Source: Owenia fusiformis (lineage: Eukaryota; Annelida; Polychaeta; Sabellida; Oweniidae). Taken from it: a stretch of DNA of 64,000 bases. The translations under genes were made by a program, and so were the position numbers. Positions 25,001 through 37,000 of the stretch are shown piece by piece (positions within the stretch are counted from its first letter, which is position 1; every line of letters starts with the position of its first letter). Below the pieces are notes generated by a model that did no database searches, was not told where the DNA came from, and saw only the letters and a program-made list of their open reading frames with translations. The DNA lies in contig CAIIXF020000009.1 of NCBI GenBank assembly GCA_903813345.2, forward strand, positions 20,051,759 to 20,115,758, read 5' to 3'.

Positions 25001-28000
25001 CTGAGAGAGACCTCTGAATCTGTAGGATATTACCTCAAATTTTATCACAAAATGGTTGTTATTTATCGGACTTTCATTATATAACTGATATTTTTCACAA
25101 CGTTTTATTTGGTTGAAAACTTTTTAAAATGGTGTATTCCTCTAAACGTAACTAACAATTTAACTTTTTTTTGTTTATGATTTATTTATTTTATAATACT
25201 TATCAATATTACATATAATTACAGGGCCTACGCCGAAGAATTTTTAACAATTTAACTTCATGTCTCAGAAGTTTCCCTTCTTGAGCACATGCTGGGTATA
25301 GGATTTCTCATATTTATAACGCCAATTTATGATAAAAGTCACACTCACGATTTGGAAGTCGTTCTATTCAATCCTTTCAATTTAATTTTTACCACATTTA
25401 CGAAATTCTTTGGAATTTTCTCAATTATACATACATTTAAACCTCTTAATGTTTGGTATGAAAATAACGAAAAAGATATGATTGGTGAAGGACAATGAAC
25501 CTTTTTCTTTACAGGGGGTAAATTAATTATGTGGCACCTAATACTCCCTGTTGGGAATCATATATAGCCACTATAACATGTAAATATGTAACATTGTTTT
25601 AAATAAATAAGAAATAAAATAAACCCACCTCTTCGTTTTTTGCCATTTGCCCTAATAGATAAAACATAATCCCAGAAAGCAACGAGGTCTAATCCTATTT
25701 CCAAGGTATCGGTGACAGGACTGTATGAACGCCCATCTGTATCCGCATCAACAAGTATCGGATCCACCAACTCAAACATGTATCTAATTCTCTTCACCTT
25801 TTTTACAAACGCGTTCAACAGCAGTTCTTGCTCGGTTGAAAGATCTAGCGTTCTCGCTATGTTCTTTATCTAAAAAAAGAAACACTTCCTAGTTTTCACA
25901 TTGTTAGATTATAATATCAATGTTTTATATATACCGATGTGTTCCTAAAACTAAAACTTAAAACTGATGCTGGCATTTTCTTAATTTTTCACAATTTTTC
26001 ACATTCTGCTGACCACACTTTGGAATTTCATGTATGGAGCACAATGTTCAAAATGGTGCTTGTTTATATTTTCCTAAAGGGCCAGCTGCAGATTATGGAG
26101 CCACACTACACTACAATATCCTACTGGATAATTTGATATTAGTTCCCTTATTATTTTTATTACAACCGTTTAATATTCTTCCGGCTTTTAGGCTTAATTA
26201 GGCCTGTCATTAGCAGAGGTCAAAAAATACCAAAAACCAAAATCCCCTTTCACTACTTGGAGTACACAATGCGACAGAAAGTTGTTTGCAAAATTTTGCA
26301 AAATATTTCTAAATATTATATGATTTTGGTTTCTAAGCTATTATGTTTTATAAAATTGAATAATAATTTGTGTTTGACCCCTTGCGATAATATGGATAAA
26401 TTCTGGTAATAAAATGTTTTAAATGGTAAGAAAACTTATACGTTCGCAATCATAAATTACCTAAATATTCCACATAGTTTATTTGAATCTGTTTGATTCG
26501 AATTTAAAAAATAAAACAAAATTGGAAAAGCACACTTGTATAATTACACTAATTAAACACCGATATTTACGGTAAAATTATAGTAAAATTTTATAGTATG
26601 ATAATCCATTTCTTGTGCGTATTCTAGAAATAACGGCCTGTGTCTTATAAAATGTGTAAATGTAAGAATCAAAATATTTACTTTTTTGACCCCTTGTGAT
26701 GAAAGATATTTTCGACCCGAAAGCCGGAAGTTTTTCCGGCAAATGGTATTCAAAAAGAATCAAGGCATATACATCTCCTTAAACATTGCATCAAATGTTG
26801 TTGCGCTAATATGCTACGGATCCTTCATATTCGTAAGTCATATCATGGACTATTACTTGATTGACGAATATTACGTGTACTCTCATGGTTCGGGAAATAC
26901 TAACTGAGCCACCCATCCTTCCAACCATTTACCAATATGTGTCCCTTTCTTCATTCGATTTATAATTTTAATTACAGTTATTTGTAATACATTTTGATTT
27001 TTACGTTCACATAACTTGTTACTACCTTGAGAATGCTCAAACATCGTACGGTGCCCGCCAACAAATTGATACACCGTACGATGATCGAAAGATAATCGTA
27101 CGATTTCCGAACGGCACCCGTATGAACATCGACAGATCTACCCCTTAGCTATCGATATAGCTAGCTTTGTCTGACAGTGAGGCATTTTTATGGCAAGTTT
27201 GTATAGAGAATTACAATCATGAAATAAATGATGAGTTTGATTGAGAGAAAAATAAAATCGTTGATATATCGGCAACTTTCATGTCAGAGATGAAATTCAC
27301 CAGGCGCCCGTAAGATGTCTAAAAATCGGCCGATTGTTGCGGCGATAGGCCGACGCCCATACGATGCCAGTACAATGTTCGGTCGATTTTGAAAAATATT
27401 AATCAGCCAGCACCTGTACCTGCACCCGGATGAATCTGCACATGTGTGAGCGAGGCATTAATGAGTCTATCATTTTGTAATTGACAGTATACATTACACA
27501 TATGTCCCCCCATCTTTCCTAATCTATACCATCACTTACTTCCTTTTCAATATCACTAAGGTCATTCATGATTTCAGTTGTAAAGGGTCTAATTTCCTGA
27601 AAATCTCCAGACAGCTGTTCAAGTATTGACTGCAGGTCATCGCGTTTGCCCTTATGTAGGATCCAGTCTATAATTCTTATAAGTAGCACATCATACGTCT
27701 CAATCCAAAAACCTGATAAGTAAGTAAGTTTAATAAGATATGCCAAATTATTTGCCAAATCGCAATTAGGTAGGGATAGTAATCACATCATAAGCTATTG
27801 TATATGCTAGTTCCGTTTTAAGTATATCGAACAATATTGCTAAAATCATGGGTTTTGCTGAACGCCGCTTATTTGCATGTTGTTTCAGCATAACCATTTT
27901 TACAAACAACACTCATTGAAGTTCGTTCGTTTGTTTACTGAATGCAGTACATTACTTTATCTCCAAGACAATTTTAATACAATCATCATTCTACAGCACA

Positions 28001-31000
28001 CCGCGGTTCTAAAATCTTTCAGTTTTGCACAAAGAGTACAGTCACAAATTTACCTTCATTATCTGATGCTGTGGGTTAATCAATGCAATAAAACAAATAA
28101 CTGTAGTTAGAAATGTAACTGAAAAAGCCTGTATTTAAAGCCATATAAAACATACGAAATATTACTAAGGTCTGAGATATCAGCTCCTAATTAAAGGCAA
28201 CACAATGTATAATAGCAGGAGTTTGAATAATCTGCGCTGTGCAATAGTCTACAAGACAGTCGACGGGCTTCGACTTCACAGAAGAAAAATGTTCTGATTT
28301 CTCAAGTTTAAGTTTGATTCTCCATCATAAGTCACGTGATCTATATTCAGAATGGGACTTTGACCTTGACCTCTCCATGTAAAGAATGAAGGGATTATAC
28401 ACAATTTTAATGACGCCATCAAGATCAGTTCGCAATCCCATTTTTGGATTTAATCATTACGTAGAAAAGTAATTGGCTAAAAACTGAGAAATCGGCAGTG
28501 TCCTACAGATAGTAATATGAGTTGAGACCTATAAATAAGACAATTTGCAACCGTATCACAGTATTAAGGTTATATATTGATCTTGACGATTATAGTTCTT
28601 AAGATTTTTACAAAATTACCTTATATTTGTTCTAAATGTCTTAAGGACTTTTTTCTTGTTATTGCAAAATCGGAAATTTTATCGTAGATCGGTCACCTTA
28701 CCTTTTAGTTCGTAGATTTTTTTATTTATGTCACAAAAATGATAACATGCAATACCTTCATAGATGCATTTTTAATTGGTGGTATTTTTGCATAGAGAGC
28801 ATTCATTTAAGGTGTGATGACAATATTGTATATGTATTTCCCCTTCACTAATCAACGATTATATGGAACCGACAGGAATATCAAAGAACTAGATAATATT
28901 CCTGACGCAGTTGTTTCAAGTCAAATATAATATATAATTAGATAACACTCTCGTATCTGAATATTTGGCTTGATATATTCTATAGACTCTCAGAATAGCT
29001 ACATTCCGCATGGTATATCTGTTCCCTCGATGTATAGAAATACTTTCAATAAACAAAATTCAGAAAAAATGAAACTGAATGGCATACATGTATAAGTCAC
29101 ATGTAAGTCATACATGTTGGGCAATGCAACACAATTTGGTGTAAGATATACATACGTACCTAAAAGATTTCCAACAAAAGAGCTTATATCATCTAAGATA
29201 ATGTCAGCGATACCAACGAATTCCTGAATATCTGCATTCATCCAATCCTCATTTGCGAGAAATCGTGCATCGTCTATTTGAATTAGCATCAACTCAACCA
29301 AGTCAAATTCCTCCAATCTGTCTAAATCATTCAACATATACACACGTAATATTTGTAATAACCTGAAGTTATTTATTGTACAAATTTTATTTCATAATCA
29401 AAATCAATATATTATATATATTTAGAAATCGCATTTGGTACCCCTTGATGAAAAGTTCACTTTATCATTTCATCTGATGATTTTTGAAAAAAAGAAGATG
29501 GTATTTTTCCAATAATCGAATAATCCATTTTAAAATTACATAAGTATGATTTATTCAAAACATTTCAGGGGCACTAGATACATCAAAAAGAACTTTAAAA
29601 ACTTTAAAATGCATTTCTAAACCAATCGTGCGTTACATTTAAGAATGAGAAAAAAATACAGGGTGGGCAATAAAAATGGGCTTTGAGTATTTTGGATCAA
29701 ACAGAAAAAACGTTTACCAAAAGACGAGGAGTTCAATTAGCTTTAATAAAATATTATACTATTATGTGACTTATCTGATTTTGATTTGGAAAGTGTGATA
29801 GTTTTTGATTGTGATGTCACAATGCACAAGGAAACAGATTTTACAATCTATCATAAAGAAAATTGCTAGGTTACAAATAATTTTGGCGAGATATGAACAA
29901 AATGATGGGAAAGGAGGAGCAAAAAAGATTTGGGCCTGAAATTATAGAAATTATTTTTCAAAAGCTGATTCACATTTTTCCTTATAGAAAAAGTTAATAA
30001 AAACTTGCATTATTTGATTTGAAATTTTACATAAAGTTCATTTAGAGAAATGTTCAAGCTTTATATATTCCCCAATTGCTATGACATTTTGTTCATATTT
30101 GATCTTTAAGATAGATTCGAACATGACTGTATTCACACCTTCTATAAACTGTGAACAAAGTCAATACTTCAGCTGGGTTGTATTCGAGATCAATGCCCCA
30201 GCACTGTGAACAAAGTCAATGCTTCAGCTGGGCTGTATTCGAGATCAATGCCCCAGCTCTGTACTAGTGTTTCGTTCAGTGCACTCAATGGTCAGTTCAG
30301 GTCGTTCGCAAAATTTTATTTTTATATGGATATCCGTTGTGATTTTCTTGTTTCTGGGCAATATATAATTAATTTCATAAAATAGGCCGAAATGTCAATA
30401 AAATAGGCCGAAATGTCAATAAAAAAGTCGGGGTCAAGAGGTAAGTAAACAAATTGGAACAGCCAAACGCTCAACCGGAAGTAGAAATGAAAAAAGTGGA
30501 AATGAACATCGAAATTGACGATTTTGCAATATTCTGGTGAGTTTTCATGTTCGAATCGTAATATAGACCTCAGAGCAGGGCTAGCAAAATACAATTATAA
30601 CATTTACATATAATGTCATATTTGTGGTCCGGTAGCTAAGTATTTTATAGATTAAAGACCATGTTCTTCAGTAAAGGGAGTAACCTTTAACCTTTCGTTT
30701 TTATACAGAACCTCTTGAAATGTTTGGTATTGAAAGTGGCAACCCTTTATGTTTTCTTTATTTTACATGTAGGTATGATTAGTTTCTGATTTTTTATCAA
30801 ATCTTTCAAATAGATGTACCTCGCTCTAATATCGCATTCGCAAAGCCATTGATTGTCAAGCTCACGAATCCAGTTTCGTTCAGAGAGAGACATAGGTGCT
30901 TCCACACCCCGGCGTAATCCTAAAGTAAGAAAATACAGCTCTAAAGATACATGGTGAAATTGCAATAAGATATTTTTGTTTCAACTGATATTATTCATAC

Positions 31001-34000
31001 ATATCAAAATTACATATTCTGAGAAAAGGCATCTATGTTGAATATGTATTTGCCAAAGGGAAAGGACTGAAAGTGTAACAATGAGAGCAAAAAAAAGAAA
31101 TATATTGAATACTAGTCCGAAGAAAAATAGACGCCACATATAATCAAAGGGAAAGCTTCACTAAATACTTTAACGGCTAATGTTCCAAGTGAAAACCTGG
31201 TGGGTTCAATTCAAATCTTATAATAATCCAACATCCAGGAGCATGTCAAGAGGTTAAACTTGGAAATTTAACGATTTGTGTTCCTCAAAGGTTTCAAAAC
31301 TTAAAAAGTCTTGCTTTAGTTTTATTTGCAAAACCTGAAGACTTTAAAGTTTTTTAATAACATATAGTGACTTACTTTTTGAGAGAAAATAGGAATACTT
31401 TGAAGCATTAATGTACATAAAATTTCGTTATTAAGTAGTTCATAAGAAATATCAAGAAAACACCCACTGCTTTAACAATGTAACAATGTACGAAAGCTAG
31501 ATGTTTCGATTGTTGGAAGTTTCCTTATTGTACAATTAATGGTCATTTTCTGAATAATGGAAATGAATAAGAATTTTTTAGAAAACCAGTCGCAAAAGAT
31601 ATTCAGTTTAAATATCCCAATCGTCCATTTTATAACCATCTCAACTATAGAAACATATGACAGCTTATTCAATGGCCATGCCTTGTATTATAGTTCCTTT
31701 TGAATATAGTACACACTGTAGTCGTAAAAGCTACAAATTAATTTGAAATAAAATAATATGGCCAATAAAATCAAGTGGCGACCCTCGAATATGACAGCTT
31801 TCGGGGATTCAATGGTAAACATACTCACATTATGAAAAATGCATATGGCACAAGCCTATATAAGCCATCTTTAAATGTCCCATATTTTACATTACATTAA
31901 TTGTTAGATGACTGAACATATTATAACAGAGGTATATGTTACCCCAATTACACCATTGAGTTAATGGGAGACCCTAATCCATTTCTTCAAGTCAATGTCT
32001 AAATGTATAATTATACACTCCCCTCCATAAGTTTGGCAACATTTTTCCCCCATTGAACTACGTGTAAAAGCCTCTTTACCTTGGAATTTTTATTTACTTA
32101 ACCTGTGATAAAAATACTTATACTATTAATGGAAACGTAATTTGACTTTAATTCCAATACCTCCAAATTTTCTCAATTTTTTCCTCAATTACAATAGGTC
32201 GAAAATTTATGATAAATTTGATGAATTTTTGAAAATCGACATTCCCATGTTAACCAATGGGAAATGGTAGGTTTGCCGCAAGTCATATGACTGAATATCC
32301 ATCCATCCGAGTCCTTACAAAAAATACGAGTTAGGCAGGCAATTGAATTTGCTAACTTTATTTAACAAAAAATTTATATGTTTTTTCAGGTTCGACAAAG
32401 TTATAGGGCTTTGAAGTCAAAATTGTTTTTAAAAAAAACTCTCCCATTGAAATAACACAGGAGGCGAAAAATTATTTTCAAAAATGACTTTGAAGCGCTG
32501 TAACTTTAATATTCATCAAATAAACTAAACACTTAGTGTTCAAAAAAGTTAGACAATTAAATTTTCTATATGAAAATATTTTTTGCTGAATCTTTTACTG
32601 AAAAGATAACCTGATATCTGATTTGCCCCGAACCCTCCATTTCCCATTGGATTACATGGGAATGACGATTTTCAAAAATTCATCAAATTTATCATCAATT
32701 TTCGATCTATTGTAATAGAGGAAAAAAATTAAAAAAATTTTGAGGTATTGGAAATAAAGTCAAGTTACGTTTCCATCAATATTATAAGTTATGTCATCGC
32801 CGGTTAAGTAAATAAAAATTCAAACATAAAGAGGCTTTAACACGTAGTTCAATGAGGAAAAAAGGTTGCCAAACTTATGGAGGGGAGTGTAGCATATAAA
32901 TTACAAAGATAATTGGCGGTATGAAAGGTTATTCTTTACATATTAGTTTACACCTTTCAAAAACGTCAAGAAGGAAACACTTAATAACTAGCTTAACTTG
33001 AAAGTATACTTACATCAGGATTAATGAATAGAACGAGATCTTCAACTCTATCACACGCACTCACACCTCCAACGAGCAACCTGTCACCATTTCCTGCCAC
33101 AACGAGTTCCAGCATGACAGTTGCTCCATATCCGCCATCTTCACCATTGTGGAAAATAATCCCAGGTTCCATCTCTTCACTAAACTTAACCCACAGACAC
33201 GCAAAGAATGTATAACTATTAATCCAGGTATACTCATCGATTTTGAGACTAGAGTCTCGTTGAAATCCGATGCCATCTCCAAATACGCCTTCTTGTCCTG
33301 GTAATGTATGAACTCCCATTGCACGTATACCACGGTTATTTACAATATTACGCTCATCGAATGAATAGTGTAAGCACTGCTGTGGAGGCACTGCGAAAAG
33401 GAAGGTACATAATACAAGACATAAGTAATATGCAAAAGTATTATGAAAACGATATAAGTGTAAGCCAAAAAAGCAATACACATTAAAATAGTCAAAAATG
33501 TTGCATCGTTTTAAAAACAATAAATTTTCAGATGACATATTGTAAACATAAACATATTCCAAAAACATAAAACAATCCAAAACACATATTAATGGTCCCA
33601 TTGATGAAATGACATATTGAAAGTTTTACATCAAATCCTTTTGAAATCCACAATCGTGCACATGTATCATATGCTGCATTTCAATTTAAAGATACTGGCT
33701 TTTCTGGCCCAAACTGCGTTTAGGCACAACTATGATTATTGACAAATTCACAGCACAATCATTAACACGATGATGTTGAATAACTTTCTGTCAAGAATAC
33801 AGCTAAAATCTGCAGAATGCATATGAATATACTAGTAAGAATTATACAAAATATTAAAAACACAGGTTTTTTACCCTCCGGTACACCTTCACAGCAACAT
33901 ACATCAAGGTAGAACAATTGACCTTTAGGACACCCCTGTATGGTTCCCTTGAACTCGTAGTGAGTGTCGTTGATCTGTTTGTATGTCTGTGCGTTATCGA

Positions 34001-37000
34001 AGGGTGAGTGTCCTCTGATGTCAATTTGTTCCAAACAGCATTCATCTGCGGATACAATCAATTACAAATCGAGTGGTAACGTTATTGCAAATGTAGTCTT
34101 AGCTCAGTAAATCTACAGAATGGCCAAAAACGTACTAAATATTGTTTGATTTTATATACCTTTTTTGCAAAGGCGTGAATTTTGATAAAAATGATGAGAT
34201 CACTTTTGCAAATGTTTCTGAAATTCGATAGATAATTTTTGGGGGTCTGAATAATAAAGGTAAACGGACTCAAGGGTCTGTATGCTTCCAAATAGACCCC
34301 TTGAGTCCGTTTAAAGATTAATGTTTCATATATTAACAATACTATGTATTATATATCATTTAACGATAAATCATTTCCTAAAAAAATGACACAATCCAAT
34401 TGAAAAACCATAGTTTTCTTTTGGAGATAAAGACTAAAATAAGATAATGATATTTATAATTCTATACTTTGCTAACCTTCCTTGCCAAACAAGAGAACGC
34501 CATTTTTACCCGGAATTCGGCCTTCAAGTTCAGTTTTGTTGAATAAAATCACACTTTCTTATTCATTGGTCTTAATACATTCCTAATGCGTCTTTCTTTA
34601 TCAGAAGTATAGATTTATATAGTGTATGCATCATATATAACATGTCTCTACTGACTTACCCTTTGAGATGCGAATCCATTACTGCTATTTGGGGCATGAC
34701 CGGTATATATGTGAACTTGTTGCTGTGAATACTAACCCTGACAATCAACATTTTCAATTAGACCCCTAGTGTCTACATAGTTTTACATAGAAAATGCAAT
34801 TAGGTATGCAATTGCAAGCAGTTCCAAAATCAATCATTTTTTTGAATTTATCATTTAAAATCTTAGACATAACGCGTGCCTTGATGGTTCTCCTTTACTT
34901 TAAAACAGGAAAATTGAGACTATTTATATTAGCTTGAGTTTCAATTCCTTATTTATTGTTACATTCTGATAATAATTGTTGCCATTCCAAAATCAGATAT
35001 GAACCAAATGCACGGCATAAAATATTGATAAAGCCCCATCAAATCGCCGTTGGTGTGAACTTAGCTTAAGCTATTGGTTTGTAACTTTTAATTGATTTGT
35101 AACTATTGTAACTTACCATCGCCGAGAAACTCTCCACAATAGCCGTCTATTTCCCGAATTGCTAAAACATATAACACCTGGTTTAATTAATTACTTTTTG
35201 CAACAATACAAAATGATACTGATTAAACATTCAAAATGGGCCAAGAATCATGGAATATTTTTAAATTGATTATGACTTCTTTGAAATTGTTCTGGACTAT
35301 TGAAACGCTGGTAGCCAAAGAAGACAAGTGTAATGTTAGATAACAGTGGCAATATTTTAAAAAACAGTGGAAATATTTGTCGAGAATATAGAGTGAGGTT
35401 TGATTCTTAAAGAGGGACATGGGGAATACATCTGAGGCAGACTAATGGAACAGCCAAAATAACTGGATTTTTGCAATTTTCTCAAAGCTGGTCAATTTTC
35501 TCAAAGGATAGGTATCAATATGGAGAACTGAATTCAACAATGTTTTTCTCTTAAACCAATCATTGAAAACATTCTGTAAAAAACATGGTATTTTATGTAA
35601 TGTTGACTGAATGACAACAATTTAATGCGAACATTTTTTAGAAATATTTTATATAACTGTTTTTGTTAACATTTTTTGTTTTTTTTGGTGCAATTGTTTT
35701 TGCTCCTTTCTACCAATTCTTGAGAATGAAATAAAATGTCTTTCCGAACCTTGTTAGAACAAAATAGCATATATCGTACAACATGTTTTTGGACCTCTCA
35801 ATATTAAAGTTATACAAAGGAATTTTTGGTTGATTTTAAAAAAGTATTCAAAAGATTAAAACAAAATCCCCCCAAAATATATAAAAATCAAAAAAGATAC
35901 TTTTTTAAAATGAACCAAAATTTCCTTTGTACAATTACAATATTGAGAGACCTAAATATGTTGTGTTTATGTCGTTTTGTTCCAATGAGGTTCGGAAAGA
36001 TGTTTCATTTCACTCTGGAAACATGATACCAAGAACAAAACAAGTGTTTGATGTGTTTTTAAAACAATATAGATGAAAGTATGTATATCTATTTCAAATT
36101 ATATTGTTACCATTCAAAAGATGGCCATTTAATTGGCAATTTGTAAATTTTTGATGACTGGTTTAAGAGAAACGTGTGTTCAAAAAGTTCGCCATATCGA
36201 TACCCATTCTTTCATATTGATTGAGAAAATGTATTGCTTCAGATTTTATTTTTATGTGTATCTTTCGAAGTGTATCTTTCGATGTTTTGATGTTCATATT
36301 CTGAAGATAGATTTTAACTTCATCATTTTGTTGGGTTGTGATATGACATTTAAAAACAGAAATAAAATTATTTTTCAAATTTAAAAGTCCTCATGCTTAG
36401 CCAATCAAAATCAAGTATTAAGCAATGCTGTTAATTAAACTCACTAATCCTGACTTTCTGTACCATGTTAAAGTGTGGATGGAACCTGATATTTTAATGG
36501 GAGTTGCTAGCAACTTTAAAACCGGCCTTTAAGATAATAAACCGGATAATAAAGTAATGTCTTAATTTAGTAAGTAGTTATTGATGTCATGACATATGAA
36601 TATAGCCCGGTTAAAATACTAAACTCTATTATAAACAGTATGTGTGCACCTACTACATGTATCTGCGGGGCATGCAAAGTCATATAAGTTTACATCTACA
36701 CACATACATCTTTCAGGATGCCAAATACTCGAGCTTGGGCAATCCATGCGAATACCATAAACCCCATTGATATTCAAAGGTGGCCCACTAAAGCCATTGA
36801 TACATCGTATGAAGCCACAGCAATTAGCAGGGTCCTCTATGAAGTTCGCTTGTACAGCACATTTTTCTGAAATAATGTTGCAACAATATAGTGTTGTTCT
36901 TATTTTAGAAAAATTAGGAACTTAGCCGAATTGTATCCATCTAATCATATTTAGAAAAAATAATTGAAATTGACAATTTGACCAGATGGCTTGAGACAGA

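Larger units (their letters stand above)
22823..29321 (-). other. Gene C exons 9-13: enlarged helical insert with two basic cleavage motifs
   Basis: Exons 29160-29321, 27540-27712, 25629-25869, 23058-23173 and 22823-22871 encode 247 mainly helical, acidic residues. Exons 9+10 (335 nt) match the single exon 8 of A/B (341 and 344 nt). Exon 11 ends GKKRR, at the position of the A/B RKKR. Exons 12 and 13 are extra: they begin EIGDIPSINAEDLKILL and end SRTKR, a furin-type site, immediately before the terminal LamG strands. Confidence 0.75.

Noticed and set aside
33024-33215. Plus-strand ORF over the gene C LamG exon
   Set aside because: Antisense shadow of a real exon; the equivalent shadow is seen at 7530-7931 over gene D.
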